From assembly GCA_007134025.1 (NCBI GenBank), contig SLLR01000061.1:23183-87182 (forward strand): a stretch of DNA of 64,000 nucleotides, read 5' to 3'. This DNA comes from Desulfuromonadaceae bacterium. Lineage in GTDB: Bacteria; Desulfobacterota; Desulfuromonadia; Desulfuromonadales; Syntrophotaleaceae. Shown piece by piece: positions 15,436 through 24,746 of this stretch (position 1 is the stretch's first letter; each line of letters opens with the position of its first letter). The translations under genes were made by a program, and so were the position numbers. A model generated the notes under the pieces. The model saw only the letters and a program-made list of their open reading frames with translations. It was not told the DNA's origin and searched no databases.

Positions 15436-17008
15436 AGTCGAGACAGGGAACAGAATAACGCTGGGTCAGTTCTTCGGGCAGGCCGCAGCGTTCGGCCTGC
15501 AGCGCCTTTGGCAGATGTCGCAGTACATCCTCGGCGGTCATGCCGTCTTCGCCGACGTCCGCGGCCGCCAGATCGCCGGCCATTCCGTGCAGCAGAACCC
15601 CCTTACAGACCGCTTCGACAAAAGGCAGACCGAGACCGTAAGCGGCGGCGATGGTGCCGGTAAGAACGTCGCCGGTTCCCGCCGAACCCAGGCCGCTGTT
15701 GCCGCTCGGGTTGATAAAAACCTCTCCCTCTGGCGTGGCGATGAGGGAGTGGGGCCCTTTGAGCACGATCACCGATCGGGTTTGTTGGGCTGTCTGCCGC
15801 ACAATATCGATTCGGTCCTTGGCAATCGCTTCGATGGAGAGTCCGGTCAGGCGGGCCATTTCCCCCATGTGCGGCGTGAGAACCGTCGGTCCCCGGCGCA
15901 TTGCAAGCTGCCGGAAGTCGGAGCCCAAAGCAGTCAGTCCGTCACCGTCGACAAGCAAGGGGCGCTCGATATGGTCGACCAGTTCTCGAATCAGTTGCTG
16001 GGTTTCCGGATCGAGAGAGGTGCCCGGTCCGATTACGACGAAGTCCTGGCTCGCGGCCAGTTCCAGAAGGGCGTCTTGGTTAACAAGAGCGAGACTTCCG
16101 GTCGAGGTCTGGCGCTGGGGTATGAAGACGATTTCGCCGGCCTGCACGGACAGAAAAGGAACAATGGATTCAGGAGCCGCGAGTCGGCTGTAGCCGCCTC
16201 CGGCTTTGAGAAAGGCCAAAGCGGCAAAGCGCGGTGCGCCGAGGTAGCCGGCCGCGCCGGCCACAAACAGGGCCTGGCCGAAACTGCCCTTGTGGCCGGT
16301 TGCTTCCCGGGGCGGCAGAGGCGGGGGAGTGTTGATGGCAACCCGCAGTCGGGAATCTTCGGTCAGGGCCCTGGGGAAAGAAATATGACTGACATAGAGC
16401 TGGCCACACCGGGTAAACCCCGGGTGGAGAAAATTGCCGAGTTTGGGCAGGCCGAAGGTGACGGTGGCGGTTGCCTGCACCGCAGTTCCCAGGACCTGAC
16501 CACTATTGCCGGCCACTCCCGAGGGTATGTCCAGGCTCAGTACCGGCTTGCCGCTGCGATTGATCTGAGCGATAACCTGCTTATGCAACCCCTCGACCGG
16601 ACGGGACAGGCCGGTTCCAAAAATGGCATCGACCAGGATGTCACACCGGGCCAGTTCTTGGTCGAGGTCGTCAGCGGATGAAATATTTTTCATGGTGAGG
16701 TTCAGGCGCTGAACGATGGCATAGTTGCTCCCTGCGGCTCCTTGAAACCGGGCCGGATCATCCAGCAGCCAGAGGCGGACTTCCGCTGTCAGCGCGTGGA
16801 GTTTGCGCGCCAGCACCAGACCGTCACCGCCATTGTTGCCAGTACCGCAAAAGATCGCCACGCGCTTTCCAGCGATTGGCAGCAGTCGTTGAAGGGCCGT
16901 ACAGGCCGCCTGCCCGGCATTTTCCATGAGCAGGTCTTCGGCGATGCCGTATTCTTCAATGGCCTGGCGATCCATGTTGCGCATCTGTTCCACGGTGCTG
17001 ATTTTCAT
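15434..17008 (-). CDS. nnr: Bifunctional NAD(P)H-hydrate epimerase / ADP-dependent NAD(P)H-hydrate dehydratase
   Basis: A 524-residue two-domain repair enzyme. The N-terminal YjeF_N domain (about 1-215; MDRQAIEEYGI, ENAGQAA, GTGNNGGDGLVLAR, DAIFGTGLSRPV) epimerises damaged R-NAD(P)HX. The C-terminal ribokinase-like domain (about 225-524; GHKGSFGQALFVAGA, LLVDGDGLTAL, LTPHMGEMARL, NSGLGSAGTGDVLTG) dehydrates S-NAD(P)HX using ADP. Together they restore NAD(P)H in the cytoplasm. The ATG at 17008 has GGAG 8 nt upstream; a TTG two codons earlier is less likely. It is the last of several minus-strand genes and ends in the bidirectional terminator. Confidence 0.93.
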   Translation of the reverse strand: MKISTVEQMRNMDRQAIEEYGIAEDLLMENAGQAACTALQRLLPIAGKRVAIFCGTGNNGGDGLVLARKLHALTAEVRLWLLDDPARFQGAAGSNYAIVQRLNLTMKNISSADDLDQELARCDILVDAIFGTGLSRPVEGLHKQVIAQINRSGKPVLSLDIPSGVAGNSGQVLGTAVQATATVTFGLPKLGNFLHPGFTRCGQLYVSHISFPRALTEDSRLRVAINTPPPLPPREATGHKGSFGQALFVAGAAGYLGAPRFAALAFLKAGGGYSRLAAPESIVPFLSVQAGEIVFIPQRQTSTGSLALVNQDALLELAASQDFVVIGPGTSLDPETQQLIRELVDHIERPLLVDGDGLTALGSDFRQLAMRRGPTVLTPHMGEMARLTGLSIEAIAKDRIDIVRQTAQQTRSVIVLKGPHSLIATPEGEVFINPSGNSGLGSAGTGDVLTGTIAAAYGLGLPFVEAVCKGVLLHGMAGDLAAADVGEDGMTAEDVLRHLPKALQAERCGLPEELTQRYSVPCLD

Positions 17009-17157
17009 CGGCAAGTCTCCAGATCCGGGCAGGAAACCGTCGCCTGCACGAAGGGGGAAATAATTATCGAAGGGCGTCAGCTTCGCGGAAGATTAACGAA
17101 AGATTCTCGCGGTATCGCCGCGCAAGGGCGAGTTCGAATCAACGACCCTGTTTATGG

Positions 17158-18558
17158 TCAGTCGGGAACTGTTTCCGGTTCGGTCTGGCAGCGGCTACGG
17201 GCGACGTACAACACATTTTCGGCGCTGTCGCCGAGGGCCGGTACGGTGGTGGCCAGGCCGATACTTACTCTTATACAGGATTCCCAAGGCTGGCCGCAAC
17301 GGACAATATCCAGGGCGGCAATGGCCTGCTGTACGGCGGCGGCTACCTTGCGGCTCCCCGGGGCGTCGGTGCCGGGAAGCAGGGCCAGGAACTGGGCTTG
17401 GCCGTGTCGGGCCACCAGATCGTTGTGGCGCTGGAGTGCCGACTGGATGGCCTGAGCGATCTCCCTCAGACGCTGGTCGGCTGCCTGCCGGCCATGGTCA
17501 TCGCTGTACTGGCGGTGGCAATCAATGCTGCAGGCCAGGATGGAAAGAGGTCTTTTTTGCCGCAGCAACTGCTTCCAGTAGAGTTGCAGCTGTTCCTGAA
17601 ACTTTCGGTAACTTGCAATCCCTGTCAGACCGTCCACCGGCCAGAGCTCCCGAAGTTCCAGGTTAAGCCGGTTCAGGGCGGCTTCCGCCCGCTTCCGCTC
17701 GGTTAGTTCCTGCTGGTAGGCCAGGGAGAGCCGCTCCAGTTCCATGATGCGTTCTTTCAACTGTCGATCAACCAGCTCGAACTCTTTCTGCTCCTGTGTG
17801 AGGAGGTTGCGATTCCGGCAAGACAGCGATTCGATGCGCTGGAACCAGCGACGCCAGGGACCATGAGAGAGAGATTCCATGGGCCATGGCTCACACCGGT
17901 CAAGAGCGTTGATACCTTGAAGCAGTCGCCTCGCAGGACGGACCATGCGCCAGTGATTGAAAAGAACCATGCCGCCGAGGCAGGCAAAACCCAGAAGAAA
18001 GACGGCGAAGGCGCCGCTCTCCGGACTTAGGGCGGCGGCCATTTTGGAGGTTTCCGGTGGGAGGATCAGCACGGCCTGCCAGGGGGAATCCTGCAACGGG
18101 GACCGAATCAAGGAGATGTTTTTGTAGGACACCCGTTGCCAGGCCGGCAGGGAGGTCAGAAAAGCCGTAACGGGTTCTTCGTCGACGGAAAACAGCTCGG
18201 AAACTGCAACCGGAATTGAAGCGGCATCCCCGGAGGAGAAGGCAGACCTTATGGTCCCGTCCTGGTGAATCAGCAGCAGCCCGGGGTGCTGCTGATTCAG
18301 TGTCCGGTACTCAGGCGCTAAAACGGGGTCGGTTTCCTGAAAAGGCGGCTGCCCGGTGCCCCCATATTCGATTGCGCGCACCTGGTCGTGAAAGTAGGCC
18401 AGCAACTCCAGTGTGTCAATTTGGCGTCGCAGCGTTTGTTGTTGTCCCAACAGCCAACCAAAAATCAGCAGCGGCAGAAGAATCAAAACTCCGGTGAGCA
18501 GGGTGTGTCGAAAAAGGAAGCCGGTGTCGGCATTTTTTGAATCATCCAGGGGGTCCAC
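17158..18558 (-). CDS. Membrane protein with degenerate GGDEF domain and intact I-site
   Basis: A protein of about 466 residues. It has an N-terminal membrane helix (HTLLTGVLILLPLLIFGWLLG), a periplasmic sensor-like region of about 130 residues, a second helix (GAFAVFLLGFACLGGMVLF), a coiled coil (RQLKERIMELERLSLAYQQ) and a C-terminal GGDEF-type domain opening with DGLTGIASYRKF. The active-site loop reads RHGQAQF instead of R-Y-GGDEF, so both catalytic glycines and the acidic residues are lost and diguanylate cyclase activity is unlikely. The RxxD inhibitory site is kept (RHND, five residues before). That pattern fits a c-di-GMP-binding receptor rather than an enzyme. The start is uncertain: GTG at 18558 or TTG at 18621, neither with a strong ribosome-binding site. 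Confidence 0.82.
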   Translation of the reverse strand: MDPLDDSKNADTGFLFRHTLLTGVLILLPLLIFGWLLGQQQTLRRQIDTLELLAYFHDQVRAIEYGGTGQPPFQETDPVLAPEYRTLNQQHPGLLLIHQDGTIRSAFSSGDAASIPVAVSELFSVDEEPVTAFLTSLPAWQRVSYKNISLIRSPLQDSPWQAVLILPPETSKMAAALSPESGAFAVFLLGFACLGGMVLFNHWRMVRPARRLLQGINALDRCEPWPMESLSHGPWRRWFQRIESLSCRNRNLLTQEQKEFELVDRQLKERIMELERLSLAYQQELTERKRAEAALNRLNLELRELWPVDGLTGIASYRKFQEQLQLYWKQLLRQKRPLSILACSIDCHRQYSDDHGRQAADQRLREIAQAIQSALQRHNDLVARHGQAQFLALLPGTDAPGSRKVAAAVQQAIAALDIVRCGQPWESCIRVSIGLATTVPALGDSAENVLYVARSRCQTEPETVPD

Positions 18559-18698
18559 GTTTGAAAACGCCTGAAGTTTGAAGGGTTGAAGCAGGCAGAT
18601 TGAAAGAAAACAGCCTGCCAAAGGTTAGTTTTTCTTGATAGTAAAACGTTCATAAAAAAAAGTAAACTAATTTTTACCCTTGGAGAGGTTTTTTTCTA

Positions 18699-19373
18699 TC
18701 AGGCGGTGGTCGGAATGTGGTTTTTTGAGGAGTTGGGGCCGTGTATCAGCGAGGGGAGTTCCCGCAGGTCGCGAAGCACCCGAAAAGCACCTTCAAAGGG
18801 GGCGTTCGGCGCCAGGCGGTTGGGCAGCACGACGCAACGCAGGCCGGCCCGGCGGGCGGCTTCCAGGCCCCGTCGAGTGTCCTCGACCACCAGACATTCC
18901 TCAGCGCAAAAACCGCTCATCTTCAATGCTTTCAGATAGGGTTCCGGATCGGGTTTGCTGTTTTGATAATCTTCACGGGTCAGAATGAAGTCGAAATAGT
19001 GCAACAGGCCATTGGGACGATGAATAAGCTCGAAATGGTCGCGCTGCGAACTGGTGACGATGGCCATGGCTACCTTGCCTTGAAGGGAAGACAATGTTTC
19101 AACAACCCCCCCCATGGGCAGGGCTCCTTCCCGCAACAGTTGAGCATAGCGTTCATTTTTGTAGTGGCGCAGATTCTTCAGGGTTGCTTCGGAGACACCT
19201 TGTCCAGTGGCAAGAGCCAGCGGGCTCTGCCCCAGATTCAGAGACCGGTGAACGAAGTCCGCCAGGGAAAGTTCGACTTTCACCTGACGCAGGGCGTCTC
19301 TGCAGGCTTCAAAGTAAAGGTGTTCGGTATCGACCAGAACCCCGTCGTTGTCCCAGAAAATGGCTTTAATCAT
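18699..19373 (-). CDS. HAD-superfamily hydrolase, beta-phosphoglucomutase/phosphatase-like
   Basis: A 224-residue cytoplasmic hydrolase. HAD motif I is DNDGVLVDT (residues 8-16; nucleophile Asp8 and acid Asp10), motif II is the serine in VTSSQRDHFE, motif III is the lysine in NSKPDPEPY, and motif IV is VVEDTRRGLEAA. An alpha-helical cap (type C1) lies between motifs I and II, as in beta-phosphoglucomutase and phosphoglycolate phosphatase relatives. The natural phosphate ester is not predictable. The first residues of motif I are DND rather than the usual DxD with Phe-Asp, which is a tolerated variation. It is followed by the degenerate GGDEF gene on the same strand. Confidence 0.88.
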   Translation of the reverse strand: MIKAIFWDNDGVLVDTEHLYFEACRDALRQVKVELSLADFVHRSLNLGQSPLALATGQGVSEATLKNLRHYKNERYAQLLREGALPMGGVVETLSSLQGKVAMAIVTSSQRDHFELIHRPNGLLHYFDFILTREDYQNSKPDPEPYLKALKMSGFCAEECLVVEDTRRGLEAARRAGLRCVVLPNRLAPNAPFEGAFRVLRDLRELPSLIHGPNSSKNHIPTTA

Positions 19374-19476
19374 GGACGCGTCCTGTTGTGGCGGAGAAAC
19401 AAGGTAGGTTCTAAAAGGGCTCTCGCCTTTGTCTGACCCTTATCAGGTCGTTGGCGAAGGCAAGCTGAGTCGGAGT

Positions 19477-19863
19477 TCAGTTTTTTGACGGTAGGTCAAA
19501 GGTCGTCAGTTCTCCGGAAAAAATCCGCTCCGCGGGACTGTAGCAGCGATAGCGGAGACTGTCGAGGTTCAGGATCCCCCGGTTGCGCTGTTGATCGATT
19601 CGCAGACGTATGCGGCCTTCGGCGAAAATGGCGTCAATCGAGTAGTTGAACTGGCGAAAGTCCTGTTCCGGAGACAGGGTCATGCGGGCGAATGGTTCCG
19701 TGCCCAGAAAGAATTCGACATGAACCGTGTCACTGTCCCGGGGAACCCTCCAGTGCATGTCAATACAGGCAAAACGTTTGTGCCCTCGGGTTCCGGCAAG
19801 GGTCGTGGCAGAGCCCAGAGTCACTAGCAGCAGTATCGATAAGAGCAGCGATCGTAGAAACAT
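19477..19863 (-). CDS. Small exported protein of unknown function
   Basis: A 128-residue protein with a clear signal peptide (FLRSLLLSILLLVTLGSATTLA) and a mature part of about 105 residues rich in beta-type sequence (DTVHVEFFLGTEPFARMTL, DFRQFNYSIDAIF). Two cysteines (in FACIDMHW and YRCYSPAE) may form a disulfide in the periplasm. The start at 19863 has AAGGA 8 nt upstream. No family is recognised. Confidence 0.7.
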   Translation of the reverse strand: MFLRSLLLSILLLVTLGSATTLAGTRGHKRFACIDMHWRVPRDSDTVHVEFFLGTEPFARMTLSPEQDFRQFNYSIDAIFAEGRIRLRIDQQRNRGILNLDSLRYRCYSPAERIFSGELTTFDLPSKN

Positions 19864-19937
19864 GACGAATTTCCTTGAAGCGGCCAGAGGACGAACGGAA
19901 TCTCTTTCGCCGGCCCGGCAACAGAAAGTGACCACAG

Positions 19938-20429
19938 TTATATCAAAGCGGCCGCAGGGTTGTTTCCATGCCTTCGGTCCTTGACGATGAGCGTGGTTAC
20001 CGGCGCCTGGGAATGGCGGGCGAAGAGCAGGTCATGGCCGAAACACAGACCCATGGCGATGTTCAGATCGGTACACTCAGTAGCCAGGATCAGCGCCTGA
20101 CCGATGGGATTGCAGGAGATGCCCTGGGCTCCCGGCACCAGTGCTTCGGCTGCAATACGGCAGATTTTACAATCGACGTGGGTTATGCGAAAGTGCTCGC
20201 CTAGGCGTTGTGCCAAGCGCTTCGCCTCTTTGCTGAAGAGCACACAACAGGCGATGCCGATGTGCTTCCAGCCGGCGGCGGCGGCAAAGCGGGCGATTTC
20301 CTCGATACGGTCCGCGTCCCGGACTTTGGCGATGGCGGCCAGAGCCATCAGGTGGCGATCCTGGTCGCCGTAAAGGGCCGGAGCATCCGGCTCGTTACAA
20401 CCGGAAACAGTCACAAGGTTCGGGTTCAT
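19938..20429 (-). CDS. DUF1847 family protein (cysteine-rich, putative metal-binding)
   Basis: A 163-residue protein. Its C-terminal half closely follows the DUF1847 pattern: HVDCKICRIAAEALVPG, CNPIGQALILATECTDLNIAMGLCFGHDLLF and a final SQAPVTTLIVKDR with GNNPAAAL. Conserved cysteines (in IGIACC, DCKIC, ISCNP, TECTD, GLCFG) could bind an iron-sulfur cluster or another metal. The N-terminal cysteine-rich part present in many members seems shortened. The family has no established function. The ORF starts at an ATG upstream of which GGGAA-type sequence gives a modest ribosome-binding site. Confidence 0.8.
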   Translation of the reverse strand: MNPNLVTVSGCNEPDAPALYGDQDRHLMALAAIAKVRDADRIEEIARFAAAAGWKHIGIACCVLFSKEAKRLAQRLGEHFRITHVDCKICRIAAEALVPGAQGISCNPIGQALILATECTDLNIAMGLCFGHDLLFARHSQAPVTTLIVKDRRHGNNPAAALI

Positions 20430-20685
20430 GTCGGCCTCTGGGAAAAAGGTTGCGTTACGGCGGTATCGCCGTTCCGGGCCCGCTCAACGGCATTGTCGTT
20501 CGTGGTCCATGGCGGTGGTCCCTGCCGCTGACAACCTGTAAGTTTTTGCGGAAAAAGTCAAGGGCCGCCGCGCTGTGCACCCCCCTGTCACCGGTGCCGG
20601 AGTCTTCGCGGGCCGGTTGAAAACGGAATGACAACAGACCCTGCCGGCCAAATGTGGCGGCTTTAGCGAGAAAGATGATCATGCC

Positions 20686-21624
20686 ATGTTTCGAAAAAAA
20701 GACGCTCTGCTGCTGATCACCAGTTACACTACCATGGCGGTTGGCATTTTTCTGCCTCAGCTGGCCGAACCCCTGCGGGTCGTACCCATGGCCTGTGTGA
20801 TGTTCATGCTGTTTCTGTCTTTTCTGGCCGTCGATCTGGGCCGGGTAGTGGGATGCGCCCTGGAGGCTCCCTTGGATACGGTGCGACTGCTGACGGCAAA
20901 ATGCCTGCTGCTGCCCTTGGTGGCCTTTTTGTTTTATCGGACGTTCTGGCCCCAATACGAACTGGCCGCCCTGCTTATGGCAGGTGCCTCAACGGCAGTA
21001 CTAGCGCCTTTTTTTGCCCGCCTGCTGCAGGCCGATGTGGGACTGACCACAGCCGGCGTGATCCTGTCTTCCATGGTGCTGCCCTTCACTCTGCCGACCC
21101 TGGTTTCCTGGCTGGCCGGTGCTAACCTGCAGGTCGGGGTGCTGGCCATGGTACAGATGCTGGCGATGATGATTTTTGTTCCGGCCCTGTCCGGACGGGC
21201 TTGTCAGCGCTGGCTGCCCCGGTCTACCGACTGGCTGTTGCGGCACCACTATCCTCTGTGTCTCGGGGCTATCGCGCTGACCAATGTGGGGGTTTTTTCC
21301 CGTTACTCGGAGCACTTTCGACGGGACCCGGTTCTGGCTCTGGAAGCGATGGCCGCCGCCGGTCTGCTGGTCGTTGTGGCCCTGCTGGTTGGCTCCCTGC
21401 TGATACGGGGAATGACGCCCTGCTACCGGTCGGCTGCTCGGGTCTGTATATCGTTTCCCAATTACATTCTGATCCTGGCTTTCAGCAGCCAGTTTTTTGG
21501 CCCACAAGAGGCGACCTTTGCCGCCACCTACAGTGTCCCGTTTTTCTTGCAGGTGCTCATCTTGCGTCAATGGATCGGGGAACCGGCGGCCGGTGTCGAA
21601 GAAGGGGTTGAAGAGGAGCAATGA
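20686..21624 (+). CDS. Bile acid:sodium symporter (BASS)-family transporter
   Basis: A 312-residue inner-membrane protein with about nine to ten hydrophobic helices (VVPMACVMFMLFLSFLAV, LLMAGASTAVLAPFFARLL, VILSSMVLPFTLPTL, ARVCISFPNYILILAFSSQFF). The arrangement and the broken helices around APFFARLL and PFTLPT fit the BASS fold also used by ACR3 arsenite exporters. The typical ACR3 cysteine motif is not seen, so an organic-anion transporter is more likely, substrate unknown. The C-terminus is a short acidic tail (VEEGVEEEQ). It is divergent from the DUF1847 gene across 256 bp that contain only a small ACGGCG-GTAT-CGCCGT hairpin near 20457. Confidence 0.78.
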   Translation: MFRKKDALLLITSYTTMAVGIFLPQLAEPLRVVPMACVMFMLFLSFLAVDLGRVVGCALEAPLDTVRLLTAKCLLLPLVAFLFYRTFWPQYELAALLMAGASTAVLAPFFARLLQADVGLTTAGVILSSMVLPFTLPTLVSWLAGANLQVGVLAMVQMLAMMIFVPALSGRACQRWLPRSTDWLLRHHYPLCLGAIALTNVGVFSRYSEHFRRDPVLALEAMAAAGLLVVVALLVGSLLIRGMTPCYRSAARVCISFPNYILILAFSSQFFGPQEATFAATYSVPFFLQVLILRQWIGEPAAGVEEGVEEEQ

Positions 21625-21864
21625 ATTAAGTTCTGGCTCCTTGAATATTGCGATGATTGGGTCTGCGGCGGGAGGGGATGATGGGCTGAAGTTGGGCCGG
21701 GTCTGTTTATCGACGTCAAACACAAAAGATGTCGGCCAAGGGCGTCCAGGGCATGTCTTGGTGGACCCTGGACACCGACTTGAATGCCGAAGATGCTGCC
21801 TTTGTGCCGTCAAGCCGGGCCAGAGAAACGGCCTCAAAGGTCTGGTTCATTGAATTCCTTCCGG

Positions 21865-22542
21865 TCAGAATCGGTAATTGATTCCGAGTGCGATTACCGG
21901 ATAATACTTGTAGTCGTCCAGTCGCTCCTTCAGATCCCGTTTTTCCCGTTCCAGATCGGCCTGGAAGTTGGGGTCGGAAGCGATGGGCCCGCTGGCGAAC
22001 ATGTCGACCCGCGCTTTGCCCTGGAACACCACGCCGATATCGCAGCTCAGGGACCAGCGACCGGTTTTTCCCAAGGCGTTGCCCCAGCCGATGCCGGCGT
22101 AGGGCGCGATTTTGTTGAAATCGACCTTGCCGGTGAGTTTTCCCACCTGGTCGGCGGTATAGGTGGTAGAGCCGATGGTGATGCTGTCTTGTGTGGTTCC
22201 CCTTGCATCCGCTTCGTTGTAGTTCAGCAACATGCCGCTGGAGACACGGAAAGCCGAGGTTTTAAAGGGGTGCCAGTCGAGAACGATAGGGAAGGAAAGC
22301 AGCCGGGTTTTCATGCGGTACTCGTTGTCCCGGGATGACGTGTCAAAGTTGAACCGAAAGGTGTTGGCGCCGGCCCTGAGGTTGATTCGTGGCAGCAGCC
22401 CAGCGGTACCCTCCAACCCGCCACCCAGGGTACCGGCCTTGAGGCCCAGGGCCAGACCGCCCGGGTCGGAGAGGCCGGGCGTCGCCGTCAACAGCAGCAG
22501 GATCGGGGCCAGCAGCAGAAACAGGAGGTTTTTTCGGGCCAT
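21865..22542 (-). CDS. Small outer-membrane beta-barrel protein
   Basis: A 225-residue protein with a signal peptide (ARKNLLFLLLAPILLLLTATPGLS) and a mature sequence of alternating strands ending in YPVIALGINYRF. The terminal aromatic residue is the usual C-terminal insertion signal for outer-membrane barrels. Strand-like segments include LALGLKAGTLGGGLEGTAG, LLSFPIVLDWHPF and APYAGIGWGNAL, suggesting an eight-stranded barrel. A charged segment (LEREKRDLKERLDDYKYY) lies just before the last strand. The ATG at 22542 is preferred to one nine nt upstream because AAAGGA is then at normal spacing. Function unknown. Confidence 0.78.
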   Translation of the reverse strand: MARKNLLFLLLAPILLLLTATPGLSDPGGLALGLKAGTLGGGLEGTAGLLPRINLRAGANTFRFNFDTSSRDNEYRMKTRLLSFPIVLDWHPFKTSAFRVSSGMLLNYNEADARGTTQDSITIGSTTYTADQVGKLTGKVDFNKIAPYAGIGWGNALGKTGRWSLSCDIGVVFQGKARVDMFASGPIASDPNFQADLEREKRDLKERLDDYKYYPVIALGINYRF

Positions 22543-22850
22543 GAGAGGCATCCTTTCGTGGGAGCTGGAAAGGTCGGAGCGGCCGATGAAGCGGGAGCAG
22601 CCGGTGTGACATTCGTTGTAGACGCAAGGGGCGGGCCATTTTTTTCATTTCGCCCCGGTTTTAATGGAAAGCGCAGGCTGTCCTCGCTGAAAGGGTTTGA
22701 AATGACACGTGGTCCAAAGGTGAATCGATTCACCGCAAGCGGGAAAATTAACGAGACCGGGGACGGGCGGCGAGCCCTGTTTGCCCTTTTGTGTGGTTAT
22801 CGGGTCAAATCACCTGCACTGCTGTCATTTTTTAGCACTCTGCCGTCTGT

Positions 22851-22880
22851 TTGACTTTTTTTCTTATTTTGCGCTATGAT
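22851..22880 (+). promoter_or_regulatory. Strong putative sigma-70 promoter upstream of prfC
   Basis: TTGACT (22851-22856) and TATGAT (22875-22880) are separated by 18 bp, both near consensus. Initiation near 22887 would place an intrinsic terminator (22892-22916) at the very start of the transcript. Confidence 0.65.
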
Positions 22881-22891
22881 CCTTCTCCCAT

Positions 22892-22916
22892 CGGGCCTGG
22901 CGGCCCGGTTTTTTTT
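22892..22916 (+). terminator. Intrinsic terminator or attenuator in the prfC leader
   Basis: CGGGCC (22892-22897), loop TGGC, GGCCCG (22902-22907), then G and eight T residues (22909-22916). It begins about 12 bp after the -10 box of the predicted promoter and 136 bp before the prfC start, with no gene in between. The previous gene is on the other strand and points away, so this is not a terminator for an upstream gene on this strand. Confidence 0.8.
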
Positions 22917-23051
22917 ATTCGGTTTTCAACGACTCCGGCAGGCTCTCCCGGTTCAACCGTTCCTTCATGCCGCCGGGGCTTTACGGTGACCCGTATGGAC
23001 AGGAGAGTTTCTAAACCGTTGAGATTCGATCATCTCTCAAGAGGATGTTAC

Positions 23052-24641
23052 GTGAGCAAGAATCATCGCAGGGAAGTCGACAGCCGACGCACCTTCGGCA
23101 TTATCAGTCATCCCGACGCCGGCAAGACCACCTTGACGGAAAAGCTGCTGCTGTTCGGCGGGGCCATTCAGATGGCCGGCTCGGTCAAGGCCCGCAAGGC
23201 CTCGCGCCATGCCACCAGCGACTGGATGGCCATGGAGCAGGAGCGGGGCATTTCGGTCACCTCCTCGGTCATGAAATTCAATTATCGGGATTACGAGATC
23301 AATCTGCTGGACACTCCCGGCCATCAGGACTTTTCGGAAGATACCTACCGGGTGCTGACCGCCGTCGACAGCGCACTGATGGTGATCGACAGCGCCAAGG
23401 GGGTGGAAACCCAGACCCGCAAGCTGATGGAGGTCTGCCGGATGCGCAACACGCCGATCATGACTTTCATCAACAAGCTGGACCGGGAAGGGCTGGCGCC
23501 GCTGGATCTGCTGGCCGACATCGAAGAGACTCTGCAGATTGAATGTGCTCCCCTGTCCTGGCCCATCGGCATGGGCAAGCGTTTCAAGGGAACTTATAAT
23601 CTCTATCGAAAGCGTCTGTTGCTGTTCACTCCCGGCCAGGAAATTCGGCACCGGGATGCGATCGTGATTGAGGATCTGGCCGATCCCCGTCTCGATGAGC
23701 TACTTGGCGGCAGCCAGGCCGATGAATTGCGCGAAGACATCGAGCTGCTGGAGGGAGCGGCCAATCCCTTTGATCCCGAAGACTACCTCAAGGGCAATCA
23801 GACCCCGGTTTTTTTTGGCAGCGCCATCAACAACTTCGGCGTCGAGGAATTGCTGGATGCTTTTGTCGAGCAGGCCCCGGCGCCCCGTTCGGCCCAAACC
23901 GTCACCCGGGAGGTGTCACCCTACGAAGAGGCGTTTTCCGGTTTTGTGTTCAAGATCCAGGCAAACATGGATCCCGCCCACCGGGACCGTATCGCCTTTC
24001 TGCGCATCTGTTCCGGAACCTTTCGGCGGGGCATGAAAGTCCGCCATCACCGCATCGGTAAAGAGGTGACCCTGGCCAACGCCACCATTTTCATGGCTCA
24101 GGACCGCAGTCATGTGGAGGAAGCTTTTCCAGGGGATATTATCGGCCTGCACAACCACGGCACCATCAAGATCGGCGACACCTTCAGCGACAAAGAGCCC
24201 CTCAAGTTCATTGGCATTCCGAGCTTTGCTCCGGAGCACTTTCGGCGGGCGCGGCTGAGCAATCCCCTCAAGACCAAACAGCTGGAAAAGGGCCTCACCC
24301 AACTGGCCGAGGAGGGTGCAGTGCAGCTTTTTCGGCCCCTGATCAACAGCGACTATATTCTGGGCGCTGTGGGGGTGCTTCAGTTTGAGGTGATTTTATC
24401 CCGACTGAAGAACGAATACGGGGTCGACGCTCTTTTTGAAGGGGTGGAATATGCCACGGCCCGCTGGGTGGAATGCGACGACGGCAAGAACCTCAAGGAA
24501 TTCGAGAAGAAAAACCAGGCCAGCCTGGCCTGGGATTCGGAGGGCGGCCTGACCTTTCTCGCTTCCAGTGAATGGCGTCTCGGGCACACCATCGAGCAGT
24601 GGCCGCAGATCCGTTTCAACAAGACCCGCGAGCAGCGTTAG
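23052..24641 (+). CDS. prfC: Peptide chain release factor 3
   Basis: A 529-residue translational GTPase, the usual length for RF3. It recycles RF1 and RF2 from the ribosome after termination. G1 is HPDAGKTT, the switch I region contains RGISVTSS, G3 is DTPGH and G4 is NKLD. The C-terminal domains keep RF3 features ([36 protein letters not shown]). The GTG at 23052 is chosen because AGAGGA lies seven nt upstream and the protein then starts [20 protein letters not shown] like other family members; an in-frame ATG at 22995 would add a non-conserved leader. The gene sits behind a promoter followed immediately by a terminator. Confidence 0.95.
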   Translation: MSKNHRREVDSRRTFGIISHPDAGKTTLTEKLLLFGGAIQMAGSVKARKASRHATSDWMAMEQERGISVTSSVMKFNYRDYEINLLDTPGHQDFSEDTYRVLTAVDSALMVIDSAKGVETQTRKLMEVCRMRNTPIMTFINKLDREGLAPLDLLADIEETLQIECAPLSWPIGMGKRFKGTYNLYRKRLLLFTPGQEIRHRDAIVIEDLADPRLDELLGGSQADELREDIELLEGAANPFDPEDYLKGNQTPVFFGSAINNFGVEELLDAFVEQAPAPRSAQTVTREVSPYEEAFSGFVFKIQANMDPAHRDRIAFLRICSGTFRRGMKVRHHRIGKEVTLANATIFMAQDRSHVEEAFPGDIIGLHNHGTIKIGDTFSDKEPLKFIGIPSFAPEHFRRARLSNPLKTKQLEKGLTQLAEEGAVQLFRPLINSDYILGAVGVLQFEVILSRLKNEYGVDALFEGVEYATARWVECDDGKNLKEFEKKNQASLAWDSEGGLTFLASSEWRLGHTIEQWPQIRFNKTREQR

Positions 24642-24667
24642 CGGTTCGCCGGTACAAAATAACAGCG

Positions 24668-24695
24668 GGACGGTCTTGAGCCGTCCTTTGTCTTT
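24668..24695 (+). terminator. Intrinsic terminator after prfC
   Basis: GGACGG (24668-24673) and CCGTCC (24681-24686) form a stem around TCTTGAG, followed by TTTGTCTTT. It lies 26 bp after the prfC stop and before asnS. Confidence 0.65.
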
Positions 24696-24746
24696 AAGGA
24701 CAGCAGAGTTTTCGCCGGCATTAGAGCCGAAAAGGAGCAACAGGCC

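Noticed and set aside
17100..17157. tRNA-like GTTCGAATC sequence
   Set aside because: No acceptor stem, anticodon arm or CCA end can be formed around it.
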